A DNA stretch of 12,147 nt from contig JAMWZF010000064.1 of assembly GCA_024304875.1 (NCBI GenBank), positions 1-12,147 of the forward strand, given 5' to 3'. The notes beneath the pieces are model-generated. The model was not told the DNA's origin. It did no database searches and saw only the letters and a list, made by a program, of their open reading frames with translations. Positions 6,083-12,147 of the stretch are shown here, in pieces (the stretch's first letter is position 1; each line of letters opens with the position of its first letter). Position numbers and translations under genes: made by a program. Source of the DNA: Paracoccaceae bacterium. GTDB lineage: Bacteria; Pseudomonadota; Alphaproteobacteria; Rhodobacterales; Rhodobacteraceae.

Positions 6083-7329
6083 CAGTTGCCCCCTCCGGTG
6101 GTCGTGGCGGTGTTGCGGCGAACCTGGTCGAGCGGCAGGTACGGCACCACGTCGGAGCCGCCGCCGGCCTGGTCGAGCAGGATGATCTCGGAAGGTCCGA
6201 GGACATCCTCGATCATTTCGAGATAGAGACGCTGCCGGGTCACCGAGGGTGCGTTCCTGTACTCCGACAGGACCGACAGGAAGCGGCTCGCGTCACCCTC
6301 GGCCTCGTTGACCACGCGGGCCCGGTAGCCCTCGGCGCCCTCGAGGATCTGGGCCGCGGTACCGCGGGCCTGGGCGGTCACCCGGTTGGCGTAGGCGTCG
6401 GCCTCGTTCTGAAGCTGGACCCGTTCCTGCGAGGCGTCCTGCACGTCGCGGTAGGCGGCGAGCGGCGAGGTCTGCTGGATGTTGCCCTGGGCGTCGTTGA
6501 CCTCGACCCTCGTGTCGGGCGGGTCGGCCTCGTCGATGTTGACCCGGACGATGTTCACGCCGGCATCGTAGCTGTCGAGCGTGGACTGGATCAGCGCCTG
6601 AAGCTGGTCGCCGATGACTTCCCGCTCGCGGTTGACGTTGCCGAGTTCGGAGCGCGCGATGATCTCGCGCATGGCCGATTCAGCGACCGCGCGGATCGTT
6701 TCCTCGGGGCTGGCGAGGTTGAACAGATACATGTCCGGGCGGGTGATGTTCCAGACCACCTGGAAGCCGATGTCGATGACGTTCTCGTCGCCGGTCAGCA
6801 TCAGGCCGGTGTCGGCGTCCAGCAGGCTCTGGGCGGTGCGGTCGCCGGCCAGGGTCTGGGGCACGTCGTCGTCGCCGATGTCGATGACCTGCTCGCGGGT
6901 GACCTGCACGACCTCGTGGGTGACCAGCGGCCAGGGCGCGAAGTTGAGGCCCGGCTGGCCGATGCAGGGGTCGATGCATTCACCGAGAAACAGCTCGACC
7001 GAGAGTTCCTCGGGCCGGACGGTGTAGAAGCTGGAGAAGGCCCAGAGACCGACCACGACGAGAGCGCCGAGGCCGACGGTTCCGCGGGTCAGCTTCGGCC
7101 CCTCGCCGCCGCCTCCCCGGCCCGGTCCGCCGGGCCCGTTGCCGTTGCCGCCGCCCATCAGCACGCGCAGCCGCTCGCGGCCGCGGTTCATCAGCTCGTC
7201 GATCTCGGGAATCTGGCTGCCGCCTTGCGTCGGGCGTCCTCCGTTCGGCCGGTTCCGGTCGTCGTCGTCGCCGCCGCCCGGTCCTCTGCCGCCTCCGCCC
7301 CCCCAGGGGCCGCCGTTGTTGCCTGCCAT
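6082..7329 (-). CDS. hflK: HflK, SPFH-domain membrane protein of the FtsH regulatory complex
   Basis: HflK is the partner of HflC in the FtsH-modulating membrane complex. The chosen ATG at 7329 gives 415 residues and begins MAGNNGGPWGGGGG, the Gly-rich cytoplasmic start usual for HflK; it is preceded by AAGGAAAGAG. The first 80 residues are disordered and rich in Gly, Asp and Asn. One membrane helix follows (about 84-102), then the SPFH domain (about 103-300, including GLMLTGDENVIDIGFQVVW and YLFNLASPEE), and then a long helical region (QNEADAYANRVTAQARG, VVNEAEGDASRF). RLYLEMIEDVLG and LPLDQV near the end match E. coli HflK. Cys118 and Cys122 (GECIDPCIG) just after the membrane helix are unusual and would face the periplasm. 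An in-frame TTG 18 codons upstream is a poorer start. The gene lies 76 bases downstream of gor. Confidence 0.95.
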   Translation of the reverse strand: MAGNNGGPWGGGGGRGPGGGDDDDRNRPNGGRPTQGGSQIPEIDELMNRGRERLRVLMGGGNGNGPGGPGRGGGGEGPKLTRGTVGLGALVVVGLWAFSSFYTVRPEELSVELFLGECIDPCIGQPGLNFAPWPLVTHEVVQVTREQVIDIGDDDVPQTLAGDRTAQSLLDADTGLMLTGDENVIDIGFQVVWNITRPDMYLFNLASPEETIRAVAESAMREIIARSELGNVNREREVIGDQLQALIQSTLDSYDAGVNIVRVNIDEADPPDTRVEVNDAQGNIQQTSPLAAYRDVQDASQERVQLQNEADAYANRVTAQARGTAAQILEGAEGYRARVVNEAEGDASRFLSVLSEYRNAPSVTRQRLYLEMIEDVLGPSEIILLDQAGGGSDVVPYLPLDQVRRNTATTTGGGN

Positions 7330-7347
7330 TCGGTCTCTTTCCTTGCC

Positions 7348-7366
7348 GCCCGGATGGTGGCCGGGC
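7348..7366 (-). other. Hairpin between gor and hflK
   Basis: GCCCGG (7348-7353) and CCGGGC (7361-7366) form a 6-bp stem with a 7-base loop, just ahead of the hflK ribosome-binding site and 40 bases beyond the gor stop. No T-run follows on the minus strand. It could be a weak gor terminator or part of the hflK leader. Confidence 0.35.
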
Positions 7367-7405
7367 TCTTGTCCTAATTTCAACTGGGGGATGCGGCCGC
7401 CAAGT

Positions 7406-8839
7406 TCAAGCGGTCCGCACCGGCTCCCGCATGGTGACCAGCTCTTCGGCCATCGTCGGATGAACCGCCGTGACCCGGTCGAAGTCCTCTTTCGTCGCCC
7501 CCATCTTTACCGCAATTCCGGCGAGCTGGATCAACTCTCCCGCATGGGGCGCGACGATATGACAGCCCAGGATCTTGCGGCTCTCCCGACTCACGATCAG
7601 CTTCATCATCGCCCGGTCGGGCGCCCCCGCAAAGGCCGAGCGCATCGCCTTGAAGGACGAGCAGTAGACCTCGATCGGCTCGCGGTCGCGGGCCTCCTCC
7701 TCGCTCAGGCCGATGGTGCCGAACTCGGGCTGGGTGAAGACGGCGGAGGGGACGAGATCGTGGTCCACCGGGGTCGGATTGTCGTGGAAGACGGTCTGCA
7801 CGAAGGCCATCGCCTCGCGGATCGCGACGGGCGTCAGTTCCAGCCGCCGGGTCACGTCCCCGATGGCGTAGATGTGATCGACAGACGAGCGCGAATAGTC
7901 GTCGACGACGATCTCGCCGCGCCGGCCGAGCTTGACCCCGACCTCCTCCAGCCCGAGGCCCGAGGTGTTCGGGTCGCGCCCGGTGGCGAAGAGCACCCGG
8001 TCGAAGACCTTCTCGGTCCCGTTCGAGGCCTTGACCCTGACCGGTCCCTTCTCCTCGGCCCGGGCCCGGGGGAGGAGATCCTCCTCCATGTGGATGTCGC
8101 CGCCGAGGCGCTCCTCCTCTTCCTCGTCCACCGGTCCCATCGAGACGACGTTGGTCCCGACGTGCAGGTCGATGCCCCGCTCGCACATCGCATCGGCGAT
8201 CAGGCCCCGGGCCTCCTCGTCGAAGCCGCGCAGGACCTGGGCGCCGCGGTAGTATTGCGTCACCTCGACCCCGAGGCCGTTCATGATCCCGGCGAACTCG
8301 CAGGCGATGTAGCCGCCGCCGATGATGAGCAGCGATTCCGGCAGGTCCTCGAGCAGGAAGAGGTCGTTCGAGACCAGCCCCATCCCGGCGTTCGGCATGT
8401 CGGGCACCACCGGGTGGCCGCCGGTCGCCACCAGGATGGTCTTCGCGGTGACCGTCCTGTCGCCGACCTTGAGCGTGTGGGCGTCCTCGAAGGAGGCGCG
8501 GGCGTCGAAGATCTCGACCCCCGAGGTATCGAGAAGCTTGCGATAGACCTTCTCGAGCCGGTCCAGTTCCCCGTGCAGCTTGCCGCGGAAGGCCGGCCAG
8601 TCGAAGCGGCCCTCGCCGATGTCCCAGCCGTAGGCGCGCGCCTCGGTCAGCGTCTCGCGGAACTCCGAGGCGAAGACCATCAGCTTCTTGGGCACGCAGC
8701 CCCGGATCACGCAGGTCCCGCCCAGCCGATACTCCTCGGCGAGCGCGACGCGGGCCCCCGTGGCCGCCGCCTGCCGTGCCGCCCGGACACCGCCCGAGCC
8801 GCCGCCTATGACGAAGAGATCGTAGTCGAAGTCGCTCAT
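7406..8839 (-). CDS. gor: Glutathione-disulfide reductase
   Basis: This cytoplasmic FAD enzyme uses NADPH to reduce oxidised glutathione. The 477-residue chain shows the FAD Rossmann motif GGGSGG (12-17) and the redox disulfide Cys43/Cys48 in GGTCVIRGCVPKK. The NADPH motif GGGYIACEFAG (174-184) is followed by Arg198 and Arg204 in YYRGAQVLRGFD, which bind the NADPH 2'-phosphate in E. coli Gor and separate it from NADH-using lipoamide dehydrogenases. The second FAD motif is AIGDVT (325-330), and the catalytic His460-Glu465 pair sits in HPTMAEE. A loop at about 237-262, rich in Glu (VDEEEEERLGG...), is longer than in E. coli Gor (450 residues) and largely explains the greater length. The ATG has a GACAGGG ribosome-binding site. 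A GC-rich leader and gap lie upstream. The gene shares its strand with hflK but need not be co-transcribed with it. Confidence 0.96.
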   Translation of the reverse strand: MSDFDYDLFVIGGGSGGVRAARQAAATGARVALAEEYRLGGTCVIRGCVPKKLMVFASEFRETLTEARAYGWDIGEGRFDWPAFRGKLHGELDRLEKVYRKLLDTSGVEIFDARASFEDAHTLKVGDRTVTAKTILVATGGHPVVPDMPNAGMGLVSNDLFLLEDLPESLLIIGGGYIACEFAGIMNGLGVEVTQYYRGAQVLRGFDEEARGLIADAMCERGIDLHVGTNVVSMGPVDEEEEERLGGDIHMEEDLLPRARAEEKGPVRVKASNGTEKVFDRVLFATGRDPNTSGLGLEEVGVKLGRRGEIVVDDYSRSSVDHIYAIGDVTRRLELTPVAIREAMAFVQTVFHDNPTPVDHDLVPSAVFTQPEFGTIGLSEEEARDREPIEVYCSSFKAMRSAFAGAPDRAMMKLIVSRESRKILGCHIVAPHAGELIQLAGIAVKMGATKEDFDRVTAVHPTMAEELVTMREPVRTA

Positions 8840-8908
8840 CCGGATGCCCTGTCTCTGACGCCCTAGGGGTAGACCACAGGGGGAGCCGGAAGGCCAGAGC
8901 GGCAGGCG

Positions 8909-8930
8909 CGGCCGGAGGGGACCCCGGCCG
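8909..8930. other. GC-rich hairpin upstream of gor
   Basis: CGGCCGG (8909-8915) and CCGGCCG (8924-8930) form a perfect 7-bp stem with an 8-base loop, 70-91 bases upstream of the gor start. The surrounding sequence is almost all G and C, so such a stem could arise by chance; a leader role for gor is only a possibility. Confidence 0.35.
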
Positions 8931-9024
8931 AGCGGCCGCCGGGCGGGCGGGGAAGCTCCCGCGGCCCGGCTCGGGACCGGTGGCGGGCCGGAAGAGGCAC
9001 GGATCGCAGAGGGAGGGGAGGCGG

Positions 9025-9180
9025 ATGACGCGACATGGTTCCGGGTTCAGGCGGCGTCGGAACAACCGTGGGCTGCAAGGACTCCAGAACGCTAACGTTC
9101 TGATGTTCTCCATGGCCGGCAAGCGCCTGAACCAAAACCGGAAAACCTCCGCCGCCATCAGTCCTGGCCGCAGGCATTAA
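9025..9180 (+). CDS. Possible small basic protein of 51 residues (doubtful)
   Basis: An ATG at 9025 follows a purine-rich GGGAGGGGAGGCG, a good ribosome-binding site in strength if slightly close. The frame runs 51 codons to TAA. The product is very basic (FRRRRNNRG early, ISPGRRH at the end) with no signal peptide or membrane segment. Against it, third positions are only about 73% GC, clearly below the neighbouring genes, and an inverted repeat lies inside the frame. I recognise no family. It may equally be a non-coding promoter region that is open by chance. Confidence 0.2.
   Translation: MTRHGSGFRRRRNNRGLQGLQNANVLMFSMAGKRLNQNRKTSAAISPGRRH
9085..9102. repeat. Inverted repeat CAGAACG-4-CGTTCTG
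   Basis: A perfect 7-bp inverted repeat with a CTAA centre lies in the A/T-richer part of the gap, about 155 bases ahead of the winged-helix gene and 246 bases ahead of gor. The symmetry suits a dimeric regulator's operator. It does not match the alphaproteobacterial LexA box (GTTC-N7-GTTC). No T-run follows, so a terminator is unlikely. Confidence 0.4.
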
Positions 9181-9204
9181 CCGAATCTCAAGGCACCGCG
9201 CGCA

Positions 9205-9218
9205 GAATGGCTCCATTC
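9205..9218. promoter_or_regulatory. Palindrome GAATGG-2-CCATTC, possible operator of the winged-helix gene
   Basis: Perfect 6-bp arms with a 2-base centre lie 39-52 bases ahead of the ATG of the ArsR-like gene. ArsR-type regulators usually bind short inverted repeats overlapping their own promoter, so this is a reasonable autoregulatory site. No binding evidence exists and no -10/-35 elements can be recognised around it. Confidence 0.35.
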
Positions 9219-9256
9219 CGCAACACGGGGGCCACGCCCCACCGGAGGTCACCAGA

Positions 9257-9571
9257 ATGTCAGACGACGACACCCGCCATGCCCGCGCCTTTCGCGCCCT
9301 CGCCCACCCACGGCGAATGACACTGTTCCGCATGCTCGCCGAACGGCCCTGGACGGGGGACAGCGTTCTCGGCCTCTACACGGCCGCCCGGATCCCCGAA
9401 GCCTCCTTCCGCCACCACCTGGCCGAGATGGAGAAGGCCGGGCTGATCCGGCGCCAGAGGCGGGGGCGCGAGGTCGGCATCCGGTTGTCGCCCCTGGCCC
9501 TGCGCAGCGCTATGGGACGGGCGGACCTGCTCCTGCTCCGCGCCCGCCGGCCAAGGGAAACGGCGGCCTAG
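9257..9571 (+). CDS. ArsR-like winged-helix transcriptional regulator
   Basis: The 104-residue protein has the compact fold signs of the ArsR/SmtB-like winged-helix group. ARAFRALAHPRRMTLFRMLAERP (10-31) resembles the first helices. A helix-turn-helix spans about 36-62, with SFRHHLAEMEKAGLIRRQRRG (50-70) as recognition helix and wing start, and REVGIRLSP is the beta wing. There is no cysteine and no recognisable metal-binding motif, so it is unlikely to be a classical metal sensor; its signal is unknown. The strongly basic C-terminus (LRARRPRE) may aid DNA contact. A perfect GGAGGT ribosome-binding site lies 7 bases before the ATG. It is divergent from gor across a 417-base gap and convergent with rpiA, with stop codons overlapping by 4 bases. 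Control of gor or of itself is possible but unproven. Confidence 0.8.
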   Translation: MSDDDTRHARAFRALAHPRRMTLFRMLAERPWTGDSVLGLYTAARIPEASFRHHLAEMEKAGLIRRQRRGREVGIRLSPLALRSAMGRADLLLLRARRPRETAA

Positions 9572-10347
9572 TCGAGGTCGGTGAACAGGTTCTCGGTCTC
9601 GAGGAAGTCGATGCGGCTTTCCTCGACCGTGCCCTCGTTGATGTCGCGCACCTCGACCCTGCCGTCGCCGTAGCCGATCACCACCGCGTCGCAGATGTCG
9701 ATGAACAGGCCGTTCTCCACGATCCCCGGGATCTGATTCAGCACCAGCGACAGTTGCCGGGCATTGCCGATGCGGTTGAGGTGCAGATCGAGGATGTAGT
9801 TCCCCTCGTCCGTCACGAAGGGCCGGTCCCCGTTCAGGCGCAGCGACGACGTCCGGCCGAGGACATCCATCCCGATCAGGGTCTCCTCCACCAGGGTCTT
9901 CGTGGTCTGCCATCCAAACGGGATCACCTCGACCGGCAGGGGGAAGGACCCCAGGGTCTCCACCTGCTTCGAGATGTCCGCGATCACCACCATCTGGTCC
10001 GAGGCGGTGGCGACGATCTTCTCCTGCAACAGGGCCCCGCCGCCGCCCTTGATGAGGTTGAGGTTGGCATCGTACTCGTCCGCCCCGTCGATGGTCAGAT
10101 CGAGCCACCTGGCCTCGTCGAGCGAGACCACCTTGATCCCGACCCCCCGCGCCAGCTCGGCGGTGCGCGACGAGGTAGGAACGCCGGTGATCTTCAGCCC
10201 GTTCTCGACCATTTCGCCCAGGCACCGGACCAGCCAGGCCGCGGTGGACCCGGTGCCGAGCCCGACGCGCATGCCGTCCTCGACATACTCGGTGGCGCGC
10301 TTGGCGGCGGCGAACTTGGCCTTGTCGATGGGCGAGAGGTCGGACAT
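9568..10347 (-). CDS. rpiA: Ribose-5-phosphate isomerase A
   Basis: RpiA interconverts ribose 5-phosphate and ribulose 5-phosphate in the cytoplasm, a step of the pentose phosphate pathway and, in organisms that have it, the Calvin cycle. The 259-residue chain has the phosphate loop VGLGTGSTA (28-36), PTSSRTAELA (57-66) and TIDGADEYD (85-93), followed by LIKGGGGALLQEKIV. Asp87, Asp90, Lys100 and the catalytic base Glu109 correspond to Asp81, Asp84, Lys94 and Glu103 of the E. coli enzyme. It is about 40 residues longer than E. coli RpiA, mostly at the C-terminus (after about 215), where the IGYGDGRVEVRDINEGTVEE segment lies. The ATG at 10347 has CGGAG about 9 bases upstream. The gene is transcribed alone toward the winged-helix gene, and the two TAG stops share the palindrome CTAG. 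Confidence 0.95.
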   Translation of the reverse strand: MSDLSPIDKAKFAAAKRATEYVEDGMRVGLGTGSTAAWLVRCLGEMVENGLKITGVPTSSRTAELARGVGIKVVSLDEARWLDLTIDGADEYDANLNLIKGGGGALLQEKIVATASDQMVVIADISKQVETLGSFPLPVEVIPFGWQTTKTLVEETLIGMDVLGRTSSLRLNGDRPFVTDEGNYILDLHLNRIGNARQLSLVLNQIPGIVENGLFIDICDAVVIGYGDGRVEVRDINEGTVEESRIDFLETENLFTDLD

Positions 10348-10394
10348 GGGGGATTGCTCCGGGATTGGCGGTCAGGCCGCTTATAGGGCGGGTT

Positions 10395-10477
10395 GGCCCC
10401 GGGGGCGAGGGGGAGGATCGGCCGAATTGGCCCCGGGGCGTGGCTTTGAACGGCGCGGCCCGCGGCCGGCCCCGGGG
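10395..10477. repeat. Three copies of GGCCCCGGGG upstream of rpiA
   Basis: The 10-mer occurs at 10395-10404, 10429-10438 and 10468-10477, all on the same strand, with start-to-start spacings of 34 and 39 bases. The first two copies share a longer match, TTGGCCCCGGGG. Each contains the palindrome CCCCGGGG. The cluster lies 48-130 bases ahead of the rpiA start. In DNA this rich in G and C, chance is a real alternative. Confidence 0.45.
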
Positions 10478-10867
10478 GGATCGCGCCATCTCCGACCTTG
10501 TCCCGCACGACGCCCCCGACACCGCCTCGTTCTGCGTGGGTCTCGCCCTCGGGATGGCAGGACTGCCCGACACCCCAAGGCGGGTGGACCGCCGGGACCA
10601 AAGGCCGAGGCAGTCCGGCCCATCTCACGTTCGATGCCATGGGCCCGCGCCCGATGCCGGGCGACGGCTGCCTCGGCCCGATGCTGCGCTGGTTGGCACT
10701 CCACCCCCGGAACCGACTGGCCAGCCCCGACCGCCGGGCGGACCTTCCTGGAATCGCAGAGCGGCTGCAGGGCCTTCCCCCTGAAGCCTCCGGGATCCGC
10801 GGGGCCGCGCCCCTTCATCGCCCCCGCCTTGCCCGATCCGTGCGGCGCGCACCCGATCCAGACCCCG

Positions 10868-10897
10868 CGCAAACGGTTCAAGAGGGGTCGGTTTGCG
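10868..10897. promoter_or_regulatory. Inverted repeat CGCAAAC-16-GTTTGCG ahead of sdaA
   Basis: Perfect 7-bp arms at 10868-10874 and 10891-10897 flank 16 bases, 58-88 bases upstream of the sdaA ATG. The 23-base centre-to-centre spacing puts the arms about two helical turns apart, suitable for a dimeric regulator. A poor TTGCAC (-35-like, 10900-10905) follows directly. It is a candidate operator, with no family assignment. Confidence 0.4.
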
Positions 10898-10955
10898 TGT
10901 TGCACCCGGCGGACCCAGGGCTCAGGCTGACCTGAAATTCCGGAAAGGCCGCGCG

Positions 10956-12147
10956 ATGTTTCTGTCCGTCTTCGACATGTTCAAGGTGGGGATCGGCCCC
11001 TCCTCCTCGCACACCATGGGGCCGATGGTGGCGGCGGCGCGGTTCCTCGACCACCTGCGCGCCCAGCCCTTTGCGGTCGCGGGGCTGCGCGCCTCGCTGC
11101 ACGGCTCGCTCGCCTTCACCGGCGTCGGCCACGCGACCGACCGGGCCGTGATCCTCGGCCTCGCCGGCTTCCGCCCCGACAGCTACGACGCCGACCGGGC
11201 CGAGGCGGAACTCGCCCGCATCGCGCAGGAGAGGCAGGTCACGCCGGAGGGCCTCGGCCCCCTGGCGTTCGATCCGGCCGCGGACCTGACCTTCGACTAC
11301 GGCCCGCCCCTGCCCGGCCATGCCAACGGGCTGATCCTGCGGGCGCGGGACGCGCAGGGGGACGAGGTCGTGCAGGTCACCTACTACTCGGTCGGCGGCG
11401 GCTTCGTCCTGACCGAGGCGGAGCTTGCGACAGGCAAGGACACCGATACCGGCCCGCCGGTGCCGCATCCCTTCAAGACCGCCGCCGAGATGCTCGACAT
11501 GGCCGCCCGCACGGGCCTGACCATCGCGCAGATGAAACGGGCGAACGAACTGGCCCGGATGCCCGGCGCCGACCTCGACCGCGGCATCGCCCGGATCTGG
11601 GAGGTCATGCGCGACTGCATCGACCGCGGCCTGACCGGCGAGGGCACCCTGCCCGGGGGCCTCAACGTCCGGCGACGGGCCGGGGCGCTGCACCAGGCGC
11701 TGGTCTCGGAACGGGGCCTCAACCTCTCCGCGCCCCATGTCATCAACGACTGGATGTCCTGCTACGCCATGGCGGTGAACGAGGAGAACGCCGCCGGCGG
11801 CCAGGTCGTCACCGCCCCCACGAACGGCGCGGCGGGGGTGATGCCCGCGGTGATCCGCTACTGGCTGACCCATGTCCCCGGCGCCACCTCGGCGCGGATC
11901 CCCGAGTTCCTCCTGACCTCCGCCGCCATCGGCGGTCTCATCAAGTACAACGCCTCGATCTCCGGGGCCGAGGCCGGCTGCCAGGCCGAGGTCGGCTCCG
12001 CTGCCGCCATGGCCGCCGCCGGCCTCTGCGCCGTCCTCGGCGGTACGCCCGAGCAGGTGGAGAACGCCGCCGAGATCGCGCTGGAACACCACCTCGGCAT
12101 GACCTGCGACCCCGTGAAGGGCCTCGTCCAGGTGCCCTGCATCGAGC
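10956..12147 (+). CDS. sdaA: L-serine ammonia-lyase (iron-sulfur type), 3' end missing
   Basis: The enzyme deaminates L-serine to pyruvate and ammonia using a [4Fe-4S] cluster rather than pyridoxal phosphate. The visible 397 residues start with the canonical FLSVFDMFKVGIGPSSSHTMGP, whose SSSHT loop belongs to the beta domain. Other family blocks are SLAFTGVGHATD (51-62), VTAPTNGAAGVMPAV (285-299) and SISGAEAGCQAEVG (334-347). The cluster cysteines are Cys342, Cys384 and Cys395, in GCQ, TCDP and VPCIE, with the 42- and 11-residue spacings of the Legionella pneumophila enzyme. About 60 C-terminal residues lie beyond the window, including the position of a tail cysteine that inserts into the active site in that enzyme. 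The single chain carries both alpha and beta parts. GGAAAGG at 10942-10948 lies 7 bases before the ATG. The gene is divergent from rpiA. Confidence 0.96.
   Translation, partial: MFLSVFDMFKVGIGPSSSHTMGPMVAAARFLDHLRAQPFAVAGLRASLHGSLAFTGVGHATDRAVILGLAGFRPDSYDADRAEAELARIAQERQVTPEGLGPLAFDPAADLTFDYGPPLPGHANGLILRARDAQGDEVVQVTYYSVGGGFVLTEAELATGKDTDTGPPVPHPFKTAAEMLDMAARTGLTIAQMKRANELARMPGADLDRGIARIWEVMRDCIDRGLTGEGTLPGGLNVRRRAGALHQALVSERGLNLSAPHVINDWMSCYAMAVNEENAAGGQVVTAPTNGAAGVMPAVIRYWLTHVPGATSARIPEFLLTSAAIGGLIKYNASISGAEAGCQAEVGSAAAMAAAGLCAVLGGTPEQVENAAEIALEHHLGMTCDPVKGLVQVPCIE

Larger units (their letters stand above)
8840..9256. other. Divergent intergenic region between gor and the winged-helix gene
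   Basis: This 417-base stretch carries no gene I can support with confidence. Its left half (about 8880-9000) is extremely GC-rich and hairpin-forming. The right half (about 9040-9190) is noticeably richer in A and T than its surroundings, as expected for a promoter zone. It must hold the promoters of both gor (leftward) and the winged-helix gene (rightward), but I see no convincing -35/-10 pair. Separate entries cover a hairpin, a small ORF and two inverted repeats. Confidence 0.6.
10348..10955. other. Long divergent intergenic region between rpiA and sdaA
   Basis: About 600 bases carry no gene I can support. Several open frames cross it on both strands, including one on the plus strand from an ATG near 10638 to 10935 and one on the minus strand from 10905 to 10381. 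None has a ribosome-binding site, a recognisable family or a third-position GC preference that favours one strand, so they look like chance in GC-rich DNA. The region must hold promoters for rpiA and sdaA. It also has three copies of GGCCCCGGGG near rpiA and an inverted repeat near sdaA. Confidence 0.6.

Noticed and set aside
7330..7383. A longer HflK from an in-frame TTG at 7383
   Set aside because: The extra 18 residues (KLGQEPGHHPGG...) are unlike HflK starts, TTG is rare, and the ATG at 7329 has its own ribosome-binding site and the typical Gly-rich N-terminus.
9085..9102. LexA (SOS) box reading of the GAAC...GTTC repeat
   Set aside because: The alphaproteobacterial LexA site is a direct repeat GTTC-N7-GTTC; here the halves are inverted with 6 bases between them.
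7380..9158. A 592-residue open frame on the minus strand across gor
   Set aside because: It overlaps gor almost entirely in another frame, is dominated by Arg, Gly and Pro, and has no recognisable domain; it is a shadow of a high-GC gene.
8863..9333. A minus-strand open frame covering the gor upstream gap and part of the winged-helix gene
   Set aside because: It overlaps a better-supported gene on the other strand, has no domain, and is Pro/Arg-rich as expected for a random frame.
10498..10935. A 145-residue plus-strand open frame between rpiA and sdaA
   Set aside because: No ribosome-binding site, no family likeness, and GC preference at third positions no better than for the opposing minus-strand frame.
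1..12147. Mobile element, prophage, CRISPR array or defence island
   Set aside because: All sizeable genes are housekeeping or common family members, no transposase or integrase is present, and no regularly spaced repeats of CRISPR type are seen.

Overview
This window looks like an ordinary chromosomal segment of a high-GC alphaproteobacterium, most likely of the Rhodobacteraceae (Rhodobacter/Roseobacter type). The reasons are the very GC-rich third codon positions, an FdVI/adrenodoxin-type ferredoxin, and an hflK-hflC-DUF2065-Do protease block of the kind usual in that family. This placement is by inference from protein style; no rRNA or marker search was possible. I see no tRNA or rRNA gene, CRISPR array, transposase, integrase, phage gene or attachment site.

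Layout, left to right. Bases 1-509 (+) are the C-terminal two thirds of cobS, for the last step of the cobalamin lower-ligand pathway. Bases 567-1595 (-) are a two-gene unit: a [2Fe-2S] ferredoxin followed after 3 bases by a secreted FG-GAP/VCBS-type protein. Bases 1736-2257 (+) are a small lipoprotein with a C-terminal peptidoglycan-binding-like domain. It converges on a type I methionine aminopeptidase gene (map, 2266-3015, -) through a hairpin that contains both stop codons.

Bases 3089-7329 (-) form an envelope protein quality-control block, read right to left: hflK, hflC (1-base overlap), a DUF2065 membrane protein (1-base gap) and, after about 190 bases, a Do/DegP-type periplasmic serine protease. 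HflK and HflC are membrane SPFH partners of FtsH, and the Do protease degrades or holds misfolded periplasmic proteins. A convincing intrinsic terminator follows the protease gene. Upstream of hflK on the same strand lies gor (7406-8839, -), glutathione reductase.

Bases 8840-9256 are a divergent gap with inverted repeats and one weak small ORF. Next come a cysteine-free ArsR-like winged-helix protein (9257-9571, +) and rpiA (9568-10347, -), whose stop codons overlap in a CTAG palindrome. Bases 10348-10955 hold no gene I can support, but contain three copies of a GC-rich 10-mer and a 7-bp inverted repeat ahead of sdaA (10956 to the window end, +), an iron-sulfur L-serine ammonia-lyase cut off by the window edge.

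I found no sign of an undescribed multi-gene system. The points worth a second look are small: the 80-residue HflC tail with no basic residues, the terminator just ahead of map, the interlocked convergent stops, a possible autoregulatory palindrome ahead of the winged-helix gene, and the two long intergenic regions.
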